Program-made: the position numbers and the translations under genes
In this document: positions 6,804 to 13,634 of the stretch, one piece after another
Position numbering within the stretch: position 1 is the stretch's first letter
How the letters are laid out: every line of letters starts with the position of its first letter
Assembly: GCA_009774615.1 (NCBI GenBank)
Contig: VSOC01000095.1
Location: 1 to 14,314 of the forward strand
Origin: Lachnospiraceae bacterium
GTDB lineage: Bacteria > Bacillota > Clostridia > Lachnospirales > Lachnospiraceae
Length of the DNA stretch: 14,314 bases
Direction: 5' to 3'
Notes under the pieces: model-generated
What the model was told of the DNA's origin: nothing
Seen by the model: the letters and a program-made list of their open reading frames with translations, nothing else
The model's database searches: none

Positions 6804-8981
6804 ATGGGAAATGCAATTAAACAGACAAACCGTACCATGCTTATGGAAACGGTGAATCCGGAAAAACTGGATATCCTTACCCTGGTGGGGGATGTCCGGG
6901 GGATAGAAAGTCTGTCCGATGATAAAATCAAGGAGATCAATGACCATCTGCTGGTACATAGCTTTGATGAAGTGCTGGAGAAATTTTCACCGAAGGTTTA
7001 TTACTATTACAATGCCAGCACGCAAAAAGTAATTTACGTCACAGAAAAGCCGGAGCAGGTTCCGGAAGAAATGCTGAATGAGATTCCATTGAACCGTCAG
7101 AACGAATTCTTAGGGATGTTAATGTCTATGGTAGAAGCAAAACGTTCCGAGGGAAAAACCAATGTAGATTTCCAGTTTGACCGGGTAACGGATATGCTTT
7201 CTCCTAAAAAGGTTATGGATTCCATCAAGCAGAACCGGAAGGAATTACAGTATACCTACGGCGAATATTCCAAGCTGGACGAGGACGATCCTAAAAAGCG
7301 CGACCTTGCCGATAAGCTGAACATGATGTTTGAAGAAGCCAGTGCCAATTATAATAACGTGATGGCAATGCTTCCGTTAGCTATCGAGGATACCAAAACC
7401 AGACTTCTTTTAGGTGACGGCGGAGAGAAAAAAGAACAGGCGGCGCTGGCGCTGGGCGTTTTAAGTATGGGCGAAGACGGGGAACTGAAGGTATTGGAAG
7501 CCCCGAAGGTAGAGAGCACAGCCCTGATAACCGTGGATGATCATGCAAACACAGGATTGATGGAAGCCCTGAAAGAAGACTACCATGCGCTGAATGAGGA
7601 TGGCAATGACTATGTGGCAACTCTTGTGGCGAGAACCTTTTGTCCCCTGTCCTCCACCATGGAAAGTGCTGTAGATAAAACTCACGAGGTGGCAAATTAT
7701 AACGCCTATCTGGAATTTTACCGGGAATCTAAGGATGCCTTTATCAAAACCGTAAAGCCGTTAATTGAAAAGCTTTTGGGTATCTGGTGTTTCTTCGAGC
7801 AGTATCCTAAAAAGATTAACGGTATGCGCCCCTCTCTGTTGGTGACGAATGTATCCAATGAACTGCTGACGAAATCCAGCAATATTTCCCGTTTAATCAC
7901 CTACCTGAACACGACCAATGCCAAGAATGACTTTGCCAATACGGTATGGTATTCGGTTGTTCCCAACGTATCCTTAGACCAGTATAGCCGGGTAAAACTC
8001 ACTAGAGAAAGGTTCAGGGGGAATTCTCAGGCAGAAAAGAGTGATGCCAATACGATGGAATCGCTAAGCCGTCTGCTGGACGTATTTAAAGATTATGGAA
8101 TCCAGTGCTTTTTCAGCTATGAGGCGAATGACAGTACAACCTTCAGCACTTTGGCAACCGAGGGAATTGAAAAATATGAAGAACGCTGCAGTCCGCTGAT
8201 GGGAAAGCCCTACAGCGAGTACGCAATTCCTTGTCTTCCGAATTTTACAATTATCCCCAAGGACAAATCTGGTGTGATTCTGGATCGGCGTATGGTTATG
8301 CATGACGATTCACCCGAACTTTCCAAGGAAAAAGAAGATGTGTTAAAACTTTGGATTGATGGCGTCTATGTGGGAGCAGCCTATGTCGCCGCCGGTATGG
8401 TAGCCGCTTACCAATGCCCGGACTATTTAAAAGAAAAATTTGGAAAAGCACTGGTTGATCCTGAACTCCCAGGGGTACGCTTTGATATCGAAGCCGACAA
8501 CCATTCGCTCGCTGCCTATACCACCATGGCAAAGGAGATTACCGGATTTACTAATTCTATAAAAAACGATATTAACCGAAAGAACTTTGGTTTCGTATTC
8601 AGCTCGGAAAATGCGGCATTTAAAGGAAATGACATTACCAATATCATGGTGTATAAAACCAGAAATCTGATGTCCGACGGTCGCATGTTTGAACCTATCT
8701 ATAAAACTCAGGTAACGAACTATATCGAACGAGTAATGCGCCATGGAACAGGGGATTTTAAGGAAGATTCGATTGTACAGTTCTTTTCCAATAATCCGAA
8801 CAGTCAGAAGAGTAAATGGCTGGCCAGGCGGGAGTACCTGAATGCGATTCTGGGCAAAGGAGATGATATTGAATATTTGATTGATGAAGAAAATGGATAT
8901 TGTACGTTAAATATTACCTTTAACGGAAATGTTAAAAATCTTGAAGTAGAGATTAACCGGCTGTCCGCAGGCAATGCGTGA
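6804..8981 (+). CDS. Putative contractile-sheath protein (TssC/VipB-like), 725 aa
   Basis: The start is ATG 6804, with AAGGAGGAG at 6789-6797. An upstream GTG at 6735 overlaps the VWA gene and lacks a site. The protein is soluble, with no signal or TM. Its last 87 residues follow the TssC pattern: a helix NYIERVMRHGTGDFKED (from 639), then REYLNAILGKGDDIEYLI, then a beta hairpin CTLNITFNGNVKNLEVEINR. The middle has aromatic- and Pro-bearing stretches (NTVWYSVVPNVSLDQY, about 379; YAIPCLPNFTII). TssC proteins are about 500 aa, so the extra N-terminal part (LVHSFDEVLEKFSPK near residue 50) might supply a TssB-like part in a one-chain sheath. This is inference from pattern and from the tube-like genes next door. 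Relatives in databases may carry uninformative names. An alternative is another large cytoplasmic scaffold. Confidence 0.5.
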   Translation: MGNAIKQTNRTMLMETVNPEKLDILTLVGDVRGIESLSDDKIKEINDHLLVHSFDEVLEKFSPKVYYYYNASTQKVIYVTEKPEQVPEEMLNEIPLNRQNEFLGMLMSMVEAKRSEGKTNVDFQFDRVTDMLSPKKVMDSIKQNRKELQYTYGEYSKLDEDDPKKRDLADKLNMMFEEASANYNNVMAMLPLAIEDTKTRLLLGDGGEKKEQAALALGVLSMGEDGELKVLEAPKVESTALITVDDHANTGLMEALKEDYHALNEDGNDYVATLVARTFCPLSSTMESAVDKTHEVANYNAYLEFYRESKDAFIKTVKPLIEKLLGIWCFFEQYPKKINGMRPSLLVTNVSNELLTKSSNISRLITYLNTTNAKNDFANTVWYSVVPNVSLDQYSRVKLTRERFRGNSQAEKSDANTMESLSRLLDVFKDYGIQCFFSYEANDSTTFSTLATEGIEKYEERCSPLMGKPYSEYAIPCLPNFTIIPKDKSGVILDRRMVMHDDSPELSKEKEDVLKLWIDGVYVGAAYVAAGMVAAYQCPDYLKEKFGKALVDPELPGVRFDIEADNHSLAAYTTMAKEITGFTNSIKNDINRKNFGFVFSSENAAFKGNDITNIMVYKTRNLMSDGRMFEPIYKTQVTNYIERVMRHGTGDFKEDSIVQFFSNNPNSQKSKWLARREYLNAILGKGDDIEYLIDEENGYCTLNITFNGNVKNLEVEINRLSAGNA

Positions 8982-9039
8982 CATCGTTAATGCAGACATA
9001 TAAATGTAGAAAAAGGCTTACGAAAAGGAGGATGGATGT

Positions 9040-9471
9040 ATGGGATTTCGTATGAAAATCACCGGAGGGCCAGAAGAAATTGTATTTGACGAGAGAAGTA
9101 TCACCAGGGTAGATTTTGATTCGCTTTCTTCCGCAGACTCGAATGCCAGAGCGACCGATTTTGGGATGACCGTCAAGGTATGGGGGAAGATGCTGTATAA
9201 GCTGGGTGGGGAAGGAAGCGATCCGACCCTGGGGCTGGCAAAATGGTCACAGGTTCCCTCAGAAAAGGCCGACTGCTACCGCAATGCAGAGGTAACGGTG
9301 GTTTCCGCAGGTCAGGTTGTACGACAATTTGTGCTGCCCAATGCATTTGTCATGGAGTACAGTGAGGAAATCGACGACGAAAGCGGTGTGGGTACTTTTT
9401 ATATCCATATGAAACAGAAAAAGGATGAAAATGCAGCGACGCGGATCGAAGGCGGATTTGGCGGAGAATAA
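9040..9471 (+). CDS. Putative tube protein 1 (Hcp/TssD-like), 143 aa
   Basis: AAGGAGG precedes ATG 9040. The 143-aa product is predicted all-beta with no signal peptide or TM. It shares with the next gene DSNAR (positions about 30-34), a Trp-bearing LAKWS, EKADCYR, PNAFVMEYSEE and GTFYIHMKQKKDE. This order (DSNxR near the first third, a W motif in the middle, and a final strand pair ending in a K-rich segment) resembles Hcp/TssD rings, especially the type iii form of Bacteroidetes. The expected role is stacking into an inner tube inside the sheath. It lies 58 bases after the sheath-like gene, as tube genes commonly do. The fold is inferred by eye; a phage tail-tube protein would be the nearest alternative. 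Confidence 0.55.
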   Translation: MGFRMKITGGPEEIVFDERSITRVDFDSLSSADSNARATDFGMTVKVWGKMLYKLGGEGSDPTLGLAKWSQVPSEKADCYRNAEVTVVSAGQVVRQFVLPNAFVMEYSEEIDDESGVGTFYIHMKQKKDENAATRIEGGFGGE

Positions 9472-9492
9472 AACGAAAGCGAGGAATAGGAT

Positions 9493-9921
9493 ATGTCATA
9501 CAAAGTAATCGTAGACGGGGCGGAAAGCTTTGAGATTGCAAAGGAATGTGTCCGCCAGGTAAAATTTACAACCGATATTCCCCTGGATTCCAATGCCAGG
9601 ACAAAAGATGTGGGAAGCACTCTGGTGATCACCGGGAGAATCCTGACCGCAGTGGACGGAGATCCATTTGACAGTACCAGGAAGCTGGCCCTATGGTCGG
9701 CAGTACCCGCAGAGAAGGCGGACTGCTACCGAAAAGTAACGGTGGAGCATGTGGCAGCCGGGGTTATGGAGCGAAGATATTGCTTCCCGAATGCATTTGT
9801 TATTGATTATAAAGAAGATTTTGGAGATTCCGAAGGAACAGGAACTTTTACGCTTACCATTAAACAGAAAAAAGATAAACTGAACCTGATTACGGTGGAG
9901 GGCGGATATTCTGCTGGATAA
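9493..9921 (+). CDS. Putative tube protein 2 (Hcp/TssD-like), 142 aa
   Basis: This is a tandem paralogue of the preceding gene, 21 bases downstream, with GAGGA before ATG 9493. It keeps LDSNART, LALWSAVP, EKADCYR, PNAFVIDYKEDFGDSEG and GTFTLTIKQKKDK. It differs in the N-terminal third and in the charge of its loops. Two diverged copies suggest a division of labour (main tube versus tip or initiator ring), as known from extracellular contractile systems with two tube proteins, or a mixed ring. It ends 5 bases before a hairpin terminator, so sheath and tubes form one expression unit. Confidence 0.55.
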   Translation: MSYKVIVDGAESFEIAKECVRQVKFTTDIPLDSNARTKDVGSTLVITGRILTAVDGDPFDSTRKLALWSAVPAEKADCYRKVTVEHVAAGVMERRYCFPNAFVIDYKEDFGDSEGTGTFTLTIKQKKDKLNLITVEGGYSAG

Positions 9922-9926
9922 ACTTA

Positions 9927-9961
9927 CGGGGCGCAGCCAGTCACTTGGTGCGCCCCGTTTT
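9927..9961 (+). terminator. Rho-independent terminator after the tube genes
   Basis: A 9-bp perfect GC-rich stem (CGGGGCGCA at 9927-9935 with TGCGCCCCG at 9949-9957) has a further CCA/TGG pairing inside and is followed by TTTT. The next gene starts 21 bases after it with no visible promoter, so some read-through is expected. Confidence 0.85.
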
Positions 9962-9981
9962 CATTATAGAGGATAGAAAAA

Positions 9982-10434
9982 ATGAATTATTATCAGATAT
10001 TGGGTCTGCAAAGAGATGTATCGCAGGAAGAAATTAAGAAGGCTTACCGCAGGATTGCCAAACAATATCATCCAGACAGCAATCCAGGTAATCGAGAAGC
10101 AGAGAAGAAATTTAAGGAAGCATCCGAAGCCTACGAAGTTTTGAGTAATGAAGAAAAACGGAAAAATTATGATCATAAGCTAACTACAGAATGGAATAAG
10201 CCTAAACCAACGAAAACTGCAGAAAATAAAACGACAGTAAAGCAGCCTTTTCCTTTTTTCTCGACGGAGGAAAGCTTTGAACATTTTTTTGGTTTCTGTC
10301 CACTGGACAATAAAACAGATAGTGGAAAGAATAGAAAAACATCGAATACAAAAACAAATCCATTAGACACGACGGAGATGTTTGAACGATATATGGGAAT
10401 CCGAAATCCAAAAAGGGCGGGAGGAAGAAAATGA
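9982..10434 (+). CDS. J-domain (DnaJ-like) co-chaperone
   Basis: This is a 150-aa protein with GAGGAT before ATG 9982. Residues 1-64 are a full J domain: MNYYQILGLQ, helix II EEIKKAYRRIAKQYHPD with HPD at 30-32, helix III, then YEVLSNEEKRKNYD. There is no Gly/Phe region, zinc finger or client-binding domain as in DnaJ. The tail (65-150) is polar and Lys/Thr-rich with an aromatic patch (FPFFSTEESFEHFFGF, about 91-106). It should stimulate an Hsp70 (DnaK) in the cytosol. The tail may bring DnaK to a cluster product, perhaps to fold or recycle sheath. Its stop overlaps the next start (ATGA). Confidence 0.9.
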   Translation: MNYYQILGLQRDVSQEEIKKAYRRIAKQYHPDSNPGNREAEKKFKEASEAYEVLSNEEKRKNYDHKLTTEWNKPKPTKTAENKTTVKQPFPFFSTEESFEHFFGFCPLDNKTDSGKNRKTSNTKTNPLDTTEMFERYMGIRNPKRAGGRK

Positions 10435-10982
10435 AGCGGAAGTTTATCGACTTATCCGGTATCTGTATCTGTCTGGCGGCTATAGGAATAACCTTACTTT
10501 ATGCAGATCAGATAAGGGAAAAAGACTGGGTTTTAACCGCAGCAGGTATAGGGCTTATTCTGTTTATCTTCCTGGCTGTCAGGGATGGAAAAATGAAGCA
10601 AAAAAGTGCAGTAGGAGGAGAGGCTATACCATCATCTTCAGCGCGGATAACCGAGATCGTTTTGTTAAATGAGGAAGATAGCGAACTGATGGTATGGGAT
10701 ATGTATGGAAAAACGGCATTGCTTATTGGGCGGGATGTAAAAGAAAATCAGGTGGATATAGATTTGGGAAAAAGCCCTTATGCCAGTATGGTGGAGATCG
10801 AACACGCGGTATTAAACTATTCTTCCGGAAACTGGTATGTGGAAGACCTGGGCAGTCAAAATGGAATCTGTATAAAAAAGGCAGGAGATGGAAAACGTTA
10901 TCAGCTTTTGGCGGATACACCGTGCCGGCTGGATCAGGGGGACTGTCTTTTTATCGGAATGAATCGCCTTTTACTGCGGTAA
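10431..10982 (+). CDS. Membrane-anchored FHA-domain protein
   Basis: This 183-aa protein has two TM helices (about 9-25 and 34-50), a short linker, and a cytoplasmic FHA domain (about 73-183). FHA marks are IGR (99-101), a His (H125) in the strand after YASMVEIE, VEDLGSQNGI (137-146) and a final LDQGDCLFIG. The usual Ser-Arg before the His is replaced by Glu-Ile, so classical phospho-Thr binding may be weak or lost. It overlaps the J-domain gene by 4 bases (ATGA) with GGAGG upstream, so translation is coupled. It could tether a phosphorylated or unphosphorylated partner at the membrane. Confidence 0.82.
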   Translation: MKRKFIDLSGICICLAAIGITLLYADQIREKDWVLTAAGIGLILFIFLAVRDGKMKQKSAVGGEAIPSSSARITEIVLLNEEDSELMVWDMYGKTALLIGRDVKENQVDIDLGKSPYASMVEIEHAVLNYSSGNWYVEDLGSQNGICIKKAGDGKRYQLLADTPCRLDQGDCLFIGMNRLLLR

Positions 10983-10986
10983 AGTA

Positions 10987-11015
10987 TTGAAGAAATAAAG
11001 TTTGCCATTTATAAT
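10987..11015 (+). promoter_or_regulatory. Probable internal sigma-A promoter
   Basis: TTGAAG (10987-10992), 17 bases, TATAAT (11010-11015): four of six matches in the -35 box and six of six in the -10. It lies in the 86-base gap before the zinc-ribbon FHA gene, so that gene and the phosphatase may be expressed apart from the structural genes. Confidence 0.6.
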
Positions 11016-11068
11016 AAAGTTATGATAAAACGAACGGTAAAACGAGAAGAAAAGGAGTTGCGAACAGG

Positions 11069-11587
11069 ATGAACAGTAATTTAATCCGGTGCCAGAACGG
11101 GCATCTGTTTTCTGCCAGAAGATATGGGACAGTGTGTCCCTATTGTAATATTGAAACAGCAACAAAAGAGAAGAAAGAAATGGGTGCAGTCAGCGGGGAG
11201 ACATTGGAGGAAATGCTCTTTACCCAGGAAACATCTCCCGTGTGCGGCTGGCTGGTTTGTATCTCCGGACCAAGACAGGGAAAAGATTATAAGATAAAAT
11301 CCGGTAAGAATTTTATTGGACGTGCCGATGATATGGACATCCAGATTTTAGGAGATAATAAAATTTCCCGGCGCAATCATGGGGTGGTAGTGTTTGATCC
11401 AAAGAAAAAAGAAACCGTTCTCCTTCCCGGTGACAGTAATGGGCTGGTTTATCATAATGATGCGGCGGTGTACAGCCCTACGGTTTTGGGTTCCTATGAT
11501 GTGATTGAACTTGGGGAAAGTAAATTTGCATTTGTTCCGTTCTGCGGAGAGAACTTTATGTGGGAGGAAAAAGGAGGAACACCATGA
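11069..11587 (+). CDS. Zinc-ribbon FHA-domain protein
   Basis: This is a 172-aa soluble protein; AAGGAG is upstream of ATG 11069. Residues 8-26 form a small zinc ribbon (C8, H12, then C23 and C26 in VCPYC). After an acidic linker, the FHA domain spans about 60-160: GPRQGKDYKIKSGKNFIGR with R85, then KISRRNHG with S100-R101 and H104, then GDSNGLVYHN and a final strand VIELGESKFAFVPF. The phospho-Thr-binding Arg and Ser appear intact, unlike in the membrane FHA protein upstream. It probably reads a phosphorylated partner and links it to the zinc-ribbon surface. FHA proteins act with kinase and PP2C as switches in type VI secretion. The stop overlaps the phosphatase start (ATGA). Confidence 0.85.
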   Translation: MNSNLIRCQNGHLFSARRYGTVCPYCNIETATKEKKEMGAVSGETLEEMLFTQETSPVCGWLVCISGPRQGKDYKIKSGKNFIGRADDMDIQILGDNKISRRNHGVVVFDPKKKETVLLPGDSNGLVYHNDAAVYSPTVLGSYDVIELGESKFAFVPFCGENFMWEEKGGTP

Positions 11588-12435
11588 CCATTCCGGAGAT
11601 AAGCCTGCTTTTTCTGGGACTTGCGGGTGTGGGTCTGGCAGCGGTCAGGGCAGGGATGGAAGCAAACGGACAAAAAGAACAGGATTCTGTCAGGCGCAGG
11701 CACAGCGGCTGTGAAACCGGGGCATCAAAAACGATTGGTGACCGGGAAGTACAGGAAGATGAGTTTGGGCTGACCGAAAAAGATGCGGGTGTGATGGCTG
11801 TACTGGCGGATGGTATGGGGAAGCATTATGGAGGAAAAATTGCCGCACGCACGGCGGTTCAGGTATTTTTGGAACTGTTTGAAGACAGGAATGCTTTCTA
11901 TAACCCGCAGTACTCTTTCCGAAAAGCCTTTCATGGGGCAAATCGGGAAATTCTTCATCAGTTGGACGAAAACCAGGGGAGTGCTTCGGTGGCGGCAGTG
12001 ATGATTAAAAATAAGGAACTTTACTATGCGTCCGTGGGAAATGTAAAAATTGCTGTGTACAGGAATCATGAACTGGTTCCGGTAACTGCGGGGCATACGG
12101 TGAATGTACTGGCAAGGCAGAAATTCCAGGAGGGAAAACTGACCAGAGAAGAAGCCGTCGCTTTGCTGGAGCATCACCGGCTCTATAATTATGTGGGACA
12201 GGACGGGTTTCATGAGGTGGAATTCTTTGATACGCCGATTTCATTGTACAGGGGAGAGTATGTGCTGCTGATGACGGACGGTCTGTATGAAGTTGCACGG
12301 TGGAAGGATATAGAAGATTGCCTGGAGGAAAAGGGAAGCTGCCAGGAAAAGGCATTTCGCATTATTGAACTGGTGAATCAAAATTTGGTGGAAGATAAAG
12401 ATAATGGAGCGGTGGTGGTGGTGAGGGTGAAGTAA
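11584..12435 (+). CDS. Membrane-anchored PP2C-type Ser/Thr protein phosphatase
   Basis: The start is ATG 11584 (AAGGAGG upstream; overlaps the FHA stop). The product is 283 aa. One TM helix (about 6-23) is followed by a PP2C domain: GDREVQEDEFG (52-62) with R54 and D59, VLADGMGKHYGG (73-84) with D76, GSASVAAVMI, SVGNVKIAVYR, MTDGLYEV with D232, and DNGAVVVVRV with D273. All metal-binding Asp residues seem present. It removes phosphate from Ser/Thr at the inner face of the membrane, probably from FHA-bound cluster proteins. The opposing kinase is not in the window. Confidence 0.88.
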   Translation: MTIPEISLLFLGLAGVGLAAVRAGMEANGQKEQDSVRRRHSGCETGASKTIGDREVQEDEFGLTEKDAGVMAVLADGMGKHYGGKIAARTAVQVFLELFEDRNAFYNPQYSFRKAFHGANREILHQLDENQGSASVAAVMIKNKELYYASVGNVKIAVYRNHELVPVTAGHTVNVLARQKFQEGKLTREEAVALLEHHRLYNYVGQDGFHEVEFFDTPISLYRGEYVLLMTDGLYEVARWKDIEDCLEEKGSCQEKAFRIIELVNQNLVEDKDNGAVVVVRVK

Positions 12436-12480
12436 AATTTGGAGAAGAAAAAATAATTGAGTCTCTGGAGGAAACAAAAG

Positions 12481-13061
12481 ATGATGAGAAAACAAAACAG
12501 CACATTTAAAACGGCTTTTCTTTCCGAAGTCGGTTCTATCATGATTATTTTGCTTTTGTGGAATTGGAAGAATATGCCTGTTATGTTCTGGCGGATGGGC
12601 TAAATGATTTGCCGGATGCGGAAAGTGCAAGGCTGGCAACCCAGACGATTATCCTGGTATTTCAGGAGCACCCGTCGATAAAAAAGCGGGCGATTTCTTC
12701 TTATCTGGAAAAAGCCAACCGAACGTTAGCCGGGGCAAACAGCCGTGAGCACCTGAAAGCTTCGGTTACACTTCTTGTGACAAATTATGAATATGCCCGC
12801 TATGGCTATGCCGGAAATACCCGTCTGCGGCTTTACCGGGATGGATTGGTCAGGAAAGAAACGACGGATAAAAGCCAGGAAACAGAAGCTGATAATTCAA
12901 CGGAAGCAGAAAATCGCACAAAATTTGTTTATCCCACAAAATCAGGGAATTCGGCAGAATCCGTTTATCCGCAGGAAGCGGGACAGGCAGGGATAGTGGA
13001 AGGAGCAGGCATGGGAAGTGTACAGCCGGCAGAAGGCATCGAGGTGGGTCCTGGATGGTAA
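12481..13061 (+). pseudogene. Frameshifted PP2C-like gene
   Basis: A good start (GGAGG at 12467-12471, ATG 12481) opens MMRKQNSTFKTAFLSEVGS, which then turns into nonsense and stops near 12601. From about 12530 the sensible frame is another one: YHDYFAFVELEEYACYVLAD, then SVTLLVTNYEYARYGYAGNT and LRLYRDGLV, stopping at 13059. Together they look like the N-terminal half of a degenerate PP2C domain (compare ADG, SVAAVMI and VGNVKIAVYR in the intact neighbour). One extra base near 12530-12540 would restore the frame. After TTDKS the C-terminal half is missing and is replaced by polar, low-complexity sequence with repeated VYP. Programmed shifting is possible, but no slippery run is obvious. Confidence 0.6.
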
Positions 13062-13074
13062 TGGGAGGAAGTTT

Positions 13075-13350
13075 ATGGAGAAGCAGTTAAAAGAAAATTC
13101 GGTGTTCTTACTTAGGGAATATCCTTTTGATTATCAGCGCTATATTGAGGTGCGGCTTCGGGAAATTGATGATTTAGAGGAAAGGCGCTTTGCGAAGGAA
13201 TTTCTGTTACACGGATTGGGAAAGGCGATTTCCTGCATGGAGGAAAAATATATACAGCTTGAGCGGCGCATCCTGAATGAAATTGAGATTGCTGCAAATC
13301 AGTATGAAACGGTGATGACGAATATAAAGATGCATTTGGTTCATCTATGA
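13075..13350 (+). CDS. Hypothetical 91-aa protein, probably a truncated 5' end of a cluster gene
   Basis: The start is ATG 13075 with GGAGG at 13064-13068; a GTG at 13018 in the same frame is less likely. The product is rich in Glu, Arg and Leu and mostly helical: EYPFDYQRYIEVRLREIDDL, then LLHGLGKAISCMEEKYIQLE and ILNEIEIAANQYETVMT. The last ten residues (about 82-91) look foreign, and the other frame becomes protein-like from about 13317, so the ORF seems cut by a rearrangement near 13315. I do not recognise the family. By position it could be the start of another structural or baseplate-like gene. Confidence 0.5.
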   Translation: MEKQLKENSVFLLREYPFDYQRYIEVRLREIDDLEERRFAKEFLLHGLGKAISCMEEKYIQLERRILNEIEIAANQYETVMTNIKMHLVHL

Positions 13351-13597
13351 TAGTATTGCACTTATTACATGGGGTTAAAAACTCACTTAATTATTCGGGA
13401 ATTATTAATATGCCAGTTGTTTCAAAAAAAACTAAACAGGTTGAAGACAGGATTAATGAAAGTAGTAGAAAATTAAATTAGTTATTGATCCTGAGATGGA
13501 TGATGGCGCGTTTCACAATGATTCTTATGATAGAGAGAGAAATTCATTTATCAGAATCTTTCCGGATGCCTGGGAACATGTGAAATTGGCAATTTAA
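13317..13597 (+). pseudogene. Frameshifted fragment, possible toxin C-terminal tail
   Basis: From about 13317 a frame different from the 91-aa ORF reads EYKDAFGSSMIVLHLLHGVK, then INMPVVSKKTKQVEDRINES, with a stop at 13479-13481. After a +1 shift near 13468 it continues IKLVIDPEMDDGAFHNDSYD and IRIFPDAWEHVKLAI, stopping at 13595-13597. The two halves join as one credible globular sequence. It has no own start signal. It lies directly before a candidate immunity gene, the usual place for a polymorphic-toxin tail. The toxin role is inference; no catalytic motif was recognised. Confidence 0.4.
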
Positions 13598-13605
13598 CAA
13601 TTGCC
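13588..13605 (+). repeat. Inverted repeat after the fragment
   Basis: GGCAATT (13588-13594) and AATTGCC (13599-13605) flank a 4-base loop that contains the start of the stop codon. No T-run follows, so a terminator is doubtful. Confidence 0.4.
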
Positions 13606-13634
13606 TAAAGTATTTAATAGAGGGGAGGGAGTGA

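Noticed and set aside
7381..7695. 104-codon open frame on the - strand inside the sheath-like gene
   Set aside because: The His/Pro/Ser-rich translation is typical of antisense reading, and the + strand frame here is clearly coding.
11725..12213. 162-codon open frame on the - strand
   Set aside because: It is antisense to the PP2C gene, whose motifs are intact on the + strand.
12481..12603. Separate 40-aa membrane peptide starting at 12481
   Set aside because: The hydrophobic end (MIILLLWNW) arises only after the frame change. The bases in the other frame match the PP2C-like reading better.
13018..13074. GTG start extending the 91-aa ORF by 19 residues
   Set aside because: It overlaps the end of the preceding frame and has no good ribosome binding site, while ATG 13075 has GGAGG at proper distance.
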